Below, one piece after another: positions 21,965 to 34,446 of a stretch of 64,000 bases of DNA. The position numbers and the translations under genes are program-made. Each line of letters begins with the position of its first letter. Position 1 is the stretch's first letter. Origin of the DNA: Strigops habroptila (Eukaryota; Chordata; Aves; Psittaciformes; Psittacidae); assembly GCF_004027225.2 (NCBI RefSeq), contig NC_044282.2, forward strand, positions 44,360,576 to 44,424,575, read 5' to 3'. The notes below the pieces were generated by a model that was not told where the DNA came from, ran no database searches, and saw nothing but the letters and a program-made list of their open reading frames with translations.

Positions 21965-24900
21965 AGGAAAAAACAAAGTATTGAAAATAAAACTGAAACC
22001 CAGTAGAATGCATCGTAATACTAAGACACTGAAATTGAAGTTTACCAGTGGCATGGTATGTCACTGTGTCTACATCATCTTTCCAGCAGATAATGTAGAA
22101 TTTGAGAACTCTGACCCAAAGATGGGATACTGGAGGTCATCCACTCAATTCCTTCCAAATAGCAAGTATCACTAGAAAACAGACAAAATTTTACTTCAAT
22201 AGCAGTCCATGATGTCAAGGGCAGGGGGATAGTCTTATATTGAATAACAGTCCGGTAAACATTTTATATTTATAGATTTTTGAAATAGTGCACAATAATT
22301 TATTTACTGACCATGCTCAGCACCCAACAGAGGTAATGCAATACTGAGTTTCACTGACAAAGGAGTTAAAAACTGACTTTAAAAGTTAGCTGATGAATTG
22401 AAAAACAGTTAAATGCAACTGTTATTATGTTGCATTTAATTCTGTCAAGCAGCACCTGGTACACCAAACACTAAAGAATACAATATGAACTTTTACAAGG
22501 GCCAGTTTCCCAAAACTTTAAGCAGCTATCGCCATAACTGTATTTTGGGACCACAGAATATTAGAGAAGTACTAGTAAAAATTGGGAACAAATTACACAT
22601 ACATTACTAGTTGAATTGAAAGAGGTAATGCTTCGGACGTGATTAAGATCATGATAGTTAAAACCACCAACAACAAAATAACAATTTTTAAAATTGCTTT
22701 GAAAGGACTGATGAAAGTCAGAAATACAGAAATAATAAAAGATAATGGCAATACAATTTATTATTTTTTAAAGGATACAAGACTTTCCCAAATGTTAATT
22801 ATTGTGAAATCTCTTGAAAAAGGCAAATGATTTTATGATTACAAAAATGTAAATTTTGTTCCATAGTTAGGAGTTCTTTAAAAAGTGGAAAAAAAACCAC
22901 AACAAAAAAAAGGGAGGGGAGGTGGTGCTGATAAGCTGATAAGGATTTCAAGTCTAAGTAAGTAACCTGATATGGCTCCTAAGAGATCTAAATGGACCAT
23001 TCGAAAATAGAGACTATCAACAAAGAAACAATTGCAGTCAACAAGTTCCACAGTAACTGGGTCTTGTCAAATGAATCACTAACCTTTTTTGACAGGATAT
23101 GAGGTTGGACATTAAAAACATTTCTGTTGATTAAGTACTTGAATTAAAAAAAATAAATTACTTAGCACTACATGACATCTCGATTTAAAAATCTTACTGG
23201 TTTAAAAATGACAGTATACAGAAATAGCAACATCCACTAAGGGTATTAAAAACAACTTTAGCAGCACATCTGAAAATAAAGTCACTGCGAAAATATCAAT
23301 GAATTGGGCAACTAAACAGTAAGGTTCCTCCAAGATCATTTTTGGTTTAATTCTCATCAATATTTTTAATTGATGATCTGAGGATATTTTTGATGAATGA
23401 GAATAGAAAATCTTTGGTGGTTAAGTGCTTTAGTTGACAAAGAGTCATGGAGCAGTGAGTAATAAGGGAGCTGGTTACTGCTACAAACAATCTGAATCAC
23501 TTGGCTAAATGGACGCAATCACGAAAACGCTTTAAATAGATCCTAACACACACCAAAATAATTACCTCTGTGAAGGGATACAGGTTACACTTACCAGGTG
23601 GGATTTTCTCAGTTCAGTATTCTTATTGAGCAGAGGGCAGAGAGGATGTGAGTTTACAGGGGTTTTGCCTCATTTTAAAAAACAAGCTGCCTGTAAGGAG
23701 ATTGCATTTAGACAGACAAGGACAAAACAAGGACAAAACAACCTTCAGTGACTTAAATCTGAAGGGAGAGGAAGATAACTTAATAGTTCCTGTTTCACAA
23801 TACAGTTGCATAAGCTTCCCTTATTCCTGAGTCTGGTGATGTTCTGGGTAATATGCCTTTTTGGCAGGGGGGGGGAGATTGAGGGGCATTCTCCTGCTTA
23901 GAGCTAAACTTTCCACTAGAACATGGGTTACCTATTCCCATATTTTTGGCAACTGCAGAAGAACCAGGAGCTATTCAGCTGAGAGCACAGCTCTGCACAG
24001 GCTTCCCATTCAATGAGACATGCTCTAACTAGCCAGTCTCCAGCCTGAGAAGGGAGTTCAGAGCAGTTCAAGCATGAGTGCAAAAGAGCCGAGTACCACT
24101 AAAAGCACATCACAGTGAGGACAGGATGGACAATGTATGAAGGCCAAACACAAAAGCTCATGTCAGAGGCAAAAAACCCCTCAGTGCACTAGGCCCAGAT
24201 GCCAGAAATACCAAGTGGCTGGGAAATGGTATGCTTAAAATACTAACATTGCTGTATTGTCCACTTAATTGCAAAGACACAAAATAATAATCTTGTGTTA
24301 ATGCCGGCATCAGTACTGTCCTTAAAATTATATTTGAAAATCAGAGAAGAAATGTAACCATTTTGAGAGACTTGAGAAACTGGCTTCCTACATATTTGAG
24401 TGAGAAACCCACATTCTAAGGCAGTTTGCAAGGTCTAATTATGTCCCCAAACTTTTCCAGAAAAAACATAAAAGTAGTTTCAACTGCAGTAATATTTACC
24501 AACTTCTGTAAGCTGTCAACAGCTTTGAAACCTTCAAATGAGAAAGAAAGAGATAAAAACCATATGGCATAACCAGGAAGTTCACCAATAAAATTACTGG
24601 AAGACATGTTTACAATGTGGGTGGATAGTGCTTAAACTTCCAAGCGAGTGCCTGACAACACTCATTTGCTTACTTTGTTCAGCACAGCATTACACAGGTG
24701 AGCTAACCCTGGTCCAAATGCCTTAGTGCAGCACTTCACTGGAGCTAATAAACCTCCTCCAGCAGAGCTCAGCAGCTCAGGTGCAGAGCCATATTGACAT
24801 GCCTGTTCCACTTCCATTCCTGCTACTAACCCAGACACTGGGTTACCCTGGGCATCTCTGCACTGCAAGAGATTTATTGACTTGGCCAAGAGGTGCTGTG

Positions 24901-26336
24901 ACTTACAGTATTAAGCACCGGCTGTGAAGGAGAAGGATGTGCTTCTAGTCCTCAACTTAAAACCTAAGTCTGCTTTCTTGTCCTTTTGTGAGTGCTGCAA
25001 GAAAAAGCAGAGCTGCGTTACACCCATGTAACTAATAAAACCCACTGGGAAGCACATGTGCACTGGTGGAAGCAGGTGTCGCTAGCTGATCAACGGGTAG
25101 CTAAGCCTGAAACGTTCTCCTTTTGATTTAATGTCAATATCCAATCTCATTTCTGTGTTCATCTGCCTCAGAAACAAAGCAAAAAACCACTGCAGATGTG
25201 AAAAGGTGGAAGAAACTTGAAAAATTCTAGTAATTAATTAAAAAGAACAGAATTTGCCAAATAGGTATGTTATACTACAAATTTCTCTACTCTCGAATAG
25301 AATCAGCAGAGAAATAATGTCATTGAGCCAGTGGAAGCTTTGTCCACTGACAACAGTAGGACCAAGGTTTAACTCAAAACGTCTGTTAATCATATGGACA
25401 GCACAAGGTCTATCAGGTCTTTAATTTCTCACTTTCTAAGACTTTAGGATTAGTTCTTGAGGAAGAGACTCATTTTACGGAAGACTGTTACTTAGCAATT
25501 ATAATCTGTTTTAAAACAAAGCTTTAGCATGTGCTTTTTCTCAGTAAGGAAATGATAGATCCCTGTCCATAGGTGTTTCTAACCAAACTAATGGCTAGAG
25601 CAGACATCTAGACTGAACATCAATGAAAAGCCGTAAGCAAGCTGCTTGGCAAAGCAGCACCCTTACATAGTTTGACCCTTTCCTCATTTTTGCATTCATG
25701 GCAAAGAAAGTCTCAAGTCTTAGAAAACTAATAAAATTCTTTTTAAAAAGTTTCCTCCAGACACTAGCTGCTGGGTGATACAGAGCAGTCATATCCATGG
25801 CTATGGGAAAAGCAATGCTTTTGTAAACAAATGGGAAGAGTAAATACCTGCTGTGTTTCATTGTCTGCAATGAAAGTGCAGAAGATGGCAAGAAAAATCA
25901 GGGAATATGGAGTAGTTCACCCTCAAAATCAAATATCAGATCAGAATAGCTTTCTTACTATGCCCACCTAAGACTCAAGCAGAGACTCCACAAAGCTGCC
26001 AATTATACTGAAGCTAAGCTGGCCTCAGTCGGATACTCTGAGAGATTTTGGTGCTCCTAATCAATTGTATATAACATGCTGAGCTACCCAAAGGTTTCAA
26101 GAAAAGGACAAGGCAACAACATACGGCCTAAGCAGACTGTTTATGTCTTTCCCTAAACAAGGCACAGCTTCACCTAGACTGACCTTGCAATTACAGGCTC
26201 CTGGGAGCAGTTACACACTTGAAAACAGTCAACACAACAAATGGCAGGGACAGGAAAAGACTTAGAAATACCGAACGCAGAAAGCCCTCAGTAAGCAAGC
26301 TATGTATCCTGGCCACACTGCCTGAGACAAGACTGC
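21965..26336. other. AT-rich stretch, one possible ancient LINE, no gene recognised
   Basis: About 4.4 kb. A faint CR1-like trail is listed separately at 22,950-23,560. An 11-bp direct repeat (aaggacaaaac) lies at about 23,718-23,740 and a G-run at about 23,869-23,876. Open frames at 24,662-24,889 and 25,595-25,891 (both minus) resemble nothing known. Confidence 0.4.
22950..23560 (+). mobile_element. possible ancient CR1 reverse-transcriptase remnant
   Basis: Scattered phrases follow old CR1 ORF2 in the right order: 'taacctgatat', 'cttgtcaaatgaatcactaacc' then 'tttttgacagg', later 'ggcaactaaacagtaaggttcc' and 'tcaatatttttaattgatgatctg' (compare the 'caacatcttt...gacatgg' block before the FADD motif in the young copy). 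No continuous frame survives and the evidence is only visual. Confidence 0.35.
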
Positions 26337-26341
26337 TCTGC

Positions 26342-26912
26342 TGTGCTGGTTTTGGCTGGGGTAGGGTTAATTTTCTTCACAGTAGCTACTATGGGCTGGA
26401 AACAGTGTTGATCATACAGGGATGGTTTAGTTATCGCTGAGCAGCATTTACACGAAGTCAAGGTCTTTTCTGCTCCTCATCCCACCCCACCAGTGAGGGC
26501 TGGGGTGCACAAGGAGTTGGGAGGGGACACAACCAGGACAGCTGACCCCAACTGACCCAAGGGATATCCCAGACCATATGGCATCGTGCTCAGTGCATAA
26601 AGAAGGGGGAAGAAGAAGGAAGAGAGGGATGTTTGGAGTGATGGCATTTGTTTTCCTAAGTCACCGTTACCTGTGATGGAGCCCTGCTTTCCTGGAGATG
26701 GCTGAACACCTGCCTGCTGATGCGCAGTAGTGAGTTAATTCCTTGTTCTGCTTTGCTTGCATGTGCAGGTTTTGCTTTACCTATTAAACTGTTGTTATCA
26801 CAACCCACAAGTTTTCTCACTTTTACTCTTCTGATTCTCCTCCCATCCTACCAGGAAGGAGTGCACAAGTGACTGTGTGGTGCTGAGCTGCCAGTAGGGT
26901 TAAACCATAACA
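26342..26912 (+). mobile_element. ERVL-type solo LTR, 571 bp, with 5-bp target-site duplication
   Basis: A complete LTR beginning TGTGCTGGTTTTGG and ending TTAAACCATAACA (TG...CA termini). The five bases TCTGC directly precede it (26,337-26,341) and directly follow it (26,913-26,917), a perfect duplication of the length typical for ERVL. A TATA-like GCATAAAG lies at about 26,597, about 185 bp before an ATTAAA poly(A) signal at 26,783-26,788, giving a plausible U3-R-U5 layout. There is no internal region or second LTR. Homologous recombination between two LTRs of a once full provirus is the usual origin. The family is recognised from memory of the avian LTR consensus. Confidence 0.92.
26595..26788 (+). 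promoter_or_regulatory. LTR TATA-like box and ATTAAA poly(A) signal
   Basis: Within the solo LTR, GCATAAAG at about 26,597 sits where the transcription start would be set, and ATTAAA at 26,783-26,788 would end the transcript. The related minus-strand LTR at 465-990 has a TATATAA at the matching place, supporting the assignment. Present activity is unknown. Confidence 0.45.
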
Positions 26913-26917
26913 TCTGC

Positions 26918-29900
26918 TCAGACCATTTGCTATCTGAATCTTAAAATACAATGTGGCAGCAGAAGAGAAGAATCCTTTATACTATCACTTCTTATACAGA
27001 TAAAACAATGATAAAAGCTCCTTCGGAGGAGCACTTTTGGCAATTTGAGGCCAAGTTTCCTGAAAAATTAAATAACTGCAAAGTAAGCAAAGTGGATTAA
27101 TGTGCCAGCTTCCTCCAGCAGCAAGAGCAGAATCTAAATAGGTTTTCCAGAGAAAGTATTAAGTAGCTTGGGAAAAATTGCAATGCCACCTCAAATAACT
27201 CATGCCTATATGACTCAGTTCAGGAATATTAATAAAATCCACACATCCAGAGTCTGTACTCATTAGAGTTTAGGAGATACTAGATCCTGAGCAATAACCT
27301 CCCAAATTTACCATAACTACTTGGTACCTAGCGTCATTTGTGTGGGGCAAAAATAACTTGTCAATTCTTGACAACCCTCCCTAAATCTTAGAAATTTTCT
27401 ATTTTGTAACTGAGAAGTTGTTTTGGCTTTCTTAAATACCCTTGAGTACCAAAACTTCAGAATAAGAATGTCTTCATATCACCCTTATACCACAAATTGC
27501 AGTTTATGTATGACTTCTTTTAAAAACACATACATTAACATACACGTATTTGATGTGTGTGAAAAATAAATACAATAAATATTTCCAAATATGCCAAAAT
27601 CCAGATTGATCTTGTAATTTAGTGAAGGAATTTTACATACACTGACCAAACTACAGGACTACAATTAGCAAGAAGTATTACAGCTAATTTGCATTTCTTG
27701 TCAGATAAACCTTATTTTCTCTCTAACACCCTTCTTTTTCCCCCTCTAAATCAGAAGTTGCTTCACATCAGGTGTGCAATCTCAGACCTCAGTCATTCCC
27801 TTCGGAGAGGGCTGCAGTAGATGACAACATAAGAGAACAGATTTCAGATTTATTAAAAAGAAAAAATAAAAAGGAACTCTAGTGCTTAAGAGAGTTAAAA
27901 TATGTTTTCCTCTGTCTTATCCTTGTGTTTCATTGTGAAAGAGTCTTTCTCCTACTAACACAGTAACAGCTGCTGGCTCTTTTTCCTTCATGATTTCACA
28001 TGACACATTTCTCACTAGTGCTCTCAGCAATTTATTCTTAATGCCTTGCTGCTTTCAGTAGGGGTTTTTTTGGACAAGTTTAGAGTTGTACACATAAAAA
28101 TCAGATATGGGGAGAGGAGGGGAAAAATTCCCTTTAATTCAACAAGTTACAGGAAACGCCTCTGTGCCAGAAGATGCTAAAGCCATGGCTGGGTTTTGGG
28201 TGCAGGAAGGGCATTTTTTAATTTAATTTTGAAAGGCACAATATGTGCTAGACACGGTGCTCATGTAGAGACTGCTGATTTTAAAACTGCCGTTCAGTTC
28301 CACCTCCATCAGATCAGGTCAAGAATCTCAGAGAATTTATCTCAATGAGCCAGGAAAGAGGTCACCCCATGGGGAATAGAAAGCCCTTAAGACAGACTGC
28401 TACACAACCACACCGCTGTGTCAGAGCATGCTGCTGCTAACAAGAGGCCATTAGCCAGGGTTTGCTTACATTTGTATGGCTAAAAACCAAAGGGATAAAA
28501 TTCCATCACTGACACAGATCTCTGATTTAACTTTCATGAGTAGCTGACTTTAAAAACATCAAGTGTTTGGGTTTTTACATCCTAAAATTAAAATTACATC
28601 AATGAATTACAGCTTCAACTTGGAGGATTCTGAGCTGTCAAAGACGAGAAAGGAGCCCCCAGGAGGCCACCTAACCCTTACTTGTTCATTCAGAATGCGA
28701 ACACTAAATCTCATTGATCTTCTGATCACTACAAATTATTGGTAAGCTCTGCATTAAACCAGACTGCTGTAAATTGGAGTTGACAGTATTATCACTGCAA
28801 GAAATGCATGAGCTCTGTGTTTGCCAAAGTGTGACCTCCTGGACTACTGGTGTAGCACCGTAGCACTGCAAGGACTGAGATTTCCAATCCAACTGACATT
28901 CTCAAGCAAATTATTTCAATCACACAGAACTAACTTTGCTTAAGAACATGTCTTCACACTAGACATACACCATCACTTAACAAACAAAAAACTCAAAAGG
29001 ATGTCAGGGCAACATGTCCATCTCCAGGTGCAAACTCACAAGACTCAGCTGCATCAGGACATTATTACCCTTCCAGACAGCCTCCTTCAGTGAAACCATC
29101 CTCAACAGACATAGTGACACTAGCTTGCATGCAAGCACAGTAAAAAGTCTAAAGAATGATCCCAGAAATTAAATGTGAGTGTTAACACCACAGGAGGAAC
29201 CCTACTAACAAGGTTAGTGACAAGAAGTTTTATAAGAAGAGATTACCGAACGTAACTGGTAACCAGTTTCAGAAGCTGGCATGACTGCTAGGTTTGCTAA
29301 CTGACTGGAAGACCTTTCTCCTTGTTTTTTTTTTCCTTTGTATTCATGAAGATGGCACATATGTATTCTTCCTCAATCAAGGCCCTTTGGCATCACCTCA
29401 ATGGAAAAGAATTACTGAAGTGAAGCAAGCAACAAAGGAGACAGAAGGAAAGAGTTACTTCATCTTTTGAAGGTTATTTGTTGTTGTGGGCCAATGGTTA
29501 CTTCCAATGTGAGGCAAATTGTATGGTTAACATGATAAACAAGTAAAATTGCTTTGACAATCAAAGCTTTCATGGAAAACTGGTAGGTGGCATACCATGT
29601 CTGAAAGGTAGGCAGGTATGTGGGAAGAAACTGAGGCCACCTACAGGAGTTCCAGCTGCAGAAGTTTGCAATTTTTGTACATTATTTTCCACTTGAAACA
29701 TCTAATGCAAATCATGTAGCATACTTACATTCACATGATTAGTGACATGTTTATGTTACATTATCTTATAATCAAAATAGTTCATTTGAGTTTGAAAAGC
29801 CAGAAGAAATTCTCTTGACAAGTAGCCTCAAGAGATATTTACAGATGAACTGAAGAATACTGTCTTTGGTTCATAATTAAGGGATAGAGCCAATAAATGC

Positions 29901-30936
29901 CTTGGGAATCTGTAAGATTGGCACCACAATCCCCAGTTACTTTAGGCACCTGTACTACAAAGTAGAGTCAGGAATCCTGTTCTGGGCATGCCTCCCTCCC
30001 TTCCTGAAGGATACCCTGAGCGGAGCCTACCAGTCATCCCAAATGACACCCAGTTGTACCTGTGCAAAAATTATTCAGCTCTTTGGGCCACAAACAGTGC
30101 AAACAGAAAACAGGGCATGAATCTGCAGGCACACAGTAAGAGGCAAGGTCCTCTTCTGGCTCCTGCTGCTTTGGGTTAGACTAAAACCCCACCTGGTTTA
30201 ATAACCTATTTCCTGCTAGGGCCAGCAGGCCATAATTAGAGGAAAATACAAGAAATGGGATGAGAATACAGCGATCCTGGATATGCAATGCTGATTGCCG
30301 CAAGTTAGAAGAGAAAAGGCTTTCCAAGTCAAAGGTTGCAATTGTGGCAACTTTTAACAGTCAAAGTACTCTTCATGAGCTCTTCACAATCCCATTATTT
30401 TGGCTCTCAGATCATACTGTGGCACCAAGTTCCACAATTCCATCTATGCACACTAATGTTTTTAAAAATTTGGTTGCCTCCCAATTTCTCCAGTGCAAGT
30501 AGTAGAGAATAGCCATTTCCTCCCTTCTGTGTTCCTTGTCTTTGTTTTGCTCTTCACTCCTAGCCTAGTATTTCCTAACATTTGACTTATCTTTTTAACC
30601 TTTTCTGAGCAGTAAGTTGGTGTGCTTGGGGTGGGGGGGAAGCCTAAAATTTCCTTTTTCTTTACTGTGCTCTTTTCCACTCACACTATTTACATTCAGA
30701 AATCAGTACTAGAAAAGAGACAAACAAACATACGAACAAAAGGTCAATTATTCTCTTCATCCTCAACTTCAGAAATTCACTACTCAAATAATTAGCCCCC
30801 ATAGACAGGAAAGCAAGTCATTCTGGTAACTTCTTTTTGTCAAAGTAAGGAGCAATTTGTAGTGATAGATATTTTCTGATAGAGCACTTTTCTGCAGTAA
30901 AATAAGAATTCAGCACTCAATTTCCTGAGGAGGGAA
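26918..30936. other. AT-rich non-coding stretch without recognised genes
   Basis: About 4 kb. I found no repeat family, RNA gene or coding exon that I can support. Short A-runs and T-runs occur throughout. The open frames (29,902-30,120; 30,260-30,502) are unremarkable. Confidence 0.45.
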
Positions 30937-31155
30937 AAACCCCCACAAAAACACAAACAACCCCCCACCCCCCAAAAAAAAAAAAAAAACCACCAAAAAA
31001 CAAAAAGACCACCCCAAAAAATAACCCTCCTCCAAAAAAAAAAAAAAAACAAAACAAAAATCCCACCAAAACCAAACAAAAATAAACAAACAAAAAAAAA
31101 CCCACCCCCAAACCACACACACACACACAAAAAACCAAACCAAAAAACCAACAAG
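30937..31155. repeat. A/C-rich low-complexity tract
   Basis: About 220 bp composed almost only of A and C on the plus strand (runs of A up to about 17, C-runs, CA repeats and CCAAA-like units). The long glycine/phenylalanine-rich open frames on the minus strand here are products of this composition and are not genes. Confidence 0.92.
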
Positions 31156-33833
31156 GGGAAGATGACCCAGTTTCTCACTTCTTCTGCAGCTCCTCCACAG
31201 CCCATCCAGCAAAAGACCTAAGGACAAGGGAGGGGTTATGCCAGGTTTCCAGTGACACCAGGCCAAAGAGCTTCAGAAAATAAAGAGTTTAGATGTTTCC
31301 CAACCTGATTTAAAAAATTGTAATTAAAACCCAACACGCCTTCCCATTGAAATTTTGCACATCAATCTCAGGCTTTTGGTTACAAGGACAAGTTTTTAGA
31401 AATACCAAGATTACATCAGGCAACATGACTGATCCCTTTATGGCACTACGGGGCAAAGACAAGCCCAGACTAGACTCAATGCTTGCACCTACAGTCAGGA
31501 AGCCATTTGGAGCATAACAACAACTTTATTGACTTGGCACACTTCTGGACAATGCCACATATATATTCTCCCCTTACATGTCAGTAGATGGCACTCTTTA
31601 TATTTACTATCTACATATTTTGCACACTTGCCAAAAAAAAAAAAAATAAAAATGCTTCTTCTCATGGAACTGTAGTAGTAGATCACAGGTCCATAAACAG
31701 CTTCCCTTAGTGGGGAGCTGTGTGCATTAGCTACTATTTAGTGCAGATTTCAGTTTTGCCTGGGCACACAAGCTGGTCAAGTATGTTGATCATGGTCTGT
31801 AAACCCATGGAAACACCAACCGGTCTGTACTTTATGCAGTTAATCCACTCTCCCATCCACAGTGTAAAAAGCCTCAAAACTGTCCCTTTCTACAAAGGCC
31901 AAAAAGGGTTCAGCATTAAGAAAACATCTGCAAATGATACCAAAAAGAGGTCTATATTAAAATAGAGCTCTCTTCATTTACCTAGTCAGCTCACCATCCA
32001 TTTAGAGTCATATCGACTTCATTTAGGTGTTTGTCCTTCATATTTGTATAGCCAGAGTCACGGGAAGGCAGACTGAACGCTCATCCATGCACAGCATGTA
32101 CATTAAGTTCCTTCAAATTAAAGTTATTAAAGCTTTGTTTGCAAGAAGAACGATAACTAGTGTTGGGTAAAAGCTAACAATTCCACATGACGCACTACAA
32201 CCCAAAAATAGTTCAGAAGAGAAAGCATATCTAGGGCTTATGGCTTGCCAGGGCATTTGGGGAAGGCAGGCAAGAATTCCTCATATCACAGCACCCCGCT
32301 GTGCAGAGCACTCTTTTTACAATGTAGTCAGGACTACATGTTTTATAGCTTTCAAGGAGCCTCACACGAGGACACTTGGTTTCTATCAAAGCCTTCTTCA
32401 TAGAGCAAGCTAAGAGTTATGAGTACTTAGCAAGTCTAAACCCTTGTTTATCCTCACAGATTAGATGAGATCAGAAACAAAGGTGAGAAGAAAATAAATG
32501 TTTCTTTTTTATCATGCCCTATTACAGTAAGCACCATCCTACCAGCCCAAAGGTATAAACACATAATACTAGTAAAGTCCCTTAATACTTCATTTTTTGA
32601 AAATATTTCTGTAACGTAATGATTTATAAAATTTAATAAATACAATTACTAACAAAATTTAATTGATTCTTGATTACAGTGAATTATATTTCTGAAACAA
32701 TCAAACATCCTACAATTAAAAATAATTGATTCATTAGCACACCCTTACTAGACAATTACACAAATGCATTATTTATGTAATTAGATACATTTACAGTTCA
32801 TTGTTCTACTTTCTATTCTATTGTTGCAAAGCTACAGAAGTAGCACCTTACTTTTTAATCTTCATTGCCTTCTATTGACATAGAGATAGCATTTATTTAC
32901 CTAATTTCAAGTTAGAAATCAAAACCTGAAAGAGACTCAATGCCTACAAAGCCAGTAATTAAGGCTCATTTATTTGTCATACAGGTGAAAAGTAAGGGCA
33001 ACAAAGTACTTTTCAGGAGAAATCTGCTTACTGAGATGAAAAAAAGCAGCTGTTAGCAACAGATTTTTGGAGGTTTCAAAAATATAAAGTATCTACATGC
33101 TAGGCTCTTGCTTAGATAAGAATTTAAGGGTAAGCATGAAAGAGAAGCTAGTGAAAAACTATTGTGATCAGAGCTGCGTTCAAGCCCAAAAGTAACTAAT
33201 GGCCATGTACTTGTTACTCTAGTGTGGCATCAAAACCAGTGCAGAAGCCTTGACAGTCATGACAACACACTAAGGATCCCATTTTTAGATGTTGCAGTCC
33301 ACATATTTTACCAACTTCACTTACATCTGTGAATGTCCAAACTTGCTAAGAAAATGTAATAAAACCCACAAACCAACCACAACCAAAACACGCTCTTCCC
33401 ACCCCCCACCCCCAAAAAAAGCAAACCAAAAAACAAACTGCCCTGTTATCTAGCTATTCAGCTGAGTTATTCTGACTCTATTCTTATTACAGAAGAAGGT
33501 AACACATACTCTGTAGCATAATGGTATCCCTGAGTGCTAGATTACTAAACTTCAAGCTAATGTACCTTTACCATGTAACTCCAGTTGGAATTTCAACTAC
33601 TTGCAGATGAATAGGGCTGAACAGGCTGCCTTAAACTCTTCTGAAATGAGCAGCCCATGACAAAACTGAGAATATTCTGCAGTGAACCTATACAGTTTTC
33701 TAGCCCTGTTGACCCTGCGCTGTTCTGAAAGCTACATATTTGACTTACCTGCAATCAGGGTAACCACCTTGGATTTTGATGACCTTCTTTTCCATCTTCT
33801 CCATACCATTCAATAGTGCTTTTTATTATTTAA
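31156..33833. other. AT-rich non-coding stretch without recognised genes
   Basis: About 2.7 kb with no identifiable family. An A-run lies near 31,632-31,646, and an A/C-rich tract at 33,361-33,440 is listed separately. The stretch 32,640-32,780 is very AT-rich. Confidence 0.45.
33361..33440. repeat. A/C-rich low-complexity tract
   Basis: About 80 bp nearly free of G and T on the plus strand (aaaacccacaaaccaacc..., then a C-run and an A-run). It is of the same composition class and the same strand polarity as the tracts at 30,937, 34,368, 37,709 and 53,408. Confidence 0.75.
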
Positions 33834-33905
33834 GAACAGCCATATCTGGTCAGACCAACGAAGGACGGACAGATGTGTGAGAACTAGAAGGGGCATCTCT
33901 GGTCT
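33834..33905 (-). mobile_element. ancient CR1-type LINE 3' terminus (tentative)
   Basis: 'taagaacagccatatctggtcagaccaacgaagg' resembles the reverse complement of the extreme 3' end of an old CR1 subfamily, in which 'gccatactgggtcagaccaaaggtcc' is typical. About 70 bp can be followed. It is highly diverged and assigned from memory. Confidence 0.4.
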
Positions 33906-34367
33906 GAGAAACAGGAGAGAAGAGGGAGGCATGCTGAAAGTTCACTGAGCAAGGCTGCATGGCCTGCCTGCTAATTGATGAGAGTACTGCAATAATTCAG
34001 GAGTCAAAAGAAGTGATTGAAGAGAAATGCAAAGACATTTTTGCTTCATTGGTATACTACCATTGTCCAATGGCCTCAGCAGACCAGAAAAAACATCTGC
34101 CAGACTTGTTCCCACCGGGCTCTGAAGCAATGGCTATTAAGAGCTCTCCTGGATCTCTCTGGACTAAATGTGGGGTGGGTGCCACACAATTTTGATGCCA
34201 GATTGCTGAAATAGTGACCAAATGAAAAATGCAAGCAACAAAAGTCTGCAAGTTTCTATGCCTAAGTTGCAGCAACCCTCATTTTCCACCAGTATTATAC
34301 TTTGCTTCCACTTACTTCATAGAAATGTTTGTAATATTTATGTCATTGCTTGTCATGCATGCATTTG

Positions 34368-34446
34368 CATTAAAAAAAACCAAACCAAACCAAACACCAA
34401 AAAAACCCCACCAAAAACCCCAAAACAATCACAACGAAAACCCCCG
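34368..34446. repeat. A/C-rich low-complexity tract
   Basis: About 80 bp of A and C (ccaaaccaaaccaaacacc..., ccccaccaaaaaccccaaaac). The open frame rich in Lys, Pro, Thr and Asn across it is compositional. Confidence 0.88.

Noticed and set aside
30840-31266. Long Gly/Phe/Val-rich open frames on the minus strand
   Set aside because: They lie over an A/C-rich low-complexity tract. The lack of stops is caused by composition.
33505-33560. tRNA-like wording ('agcataatggtatccctgag')
   Set aside because: No complete cloverleaf, B box or acceptor stem could be drawn around it.
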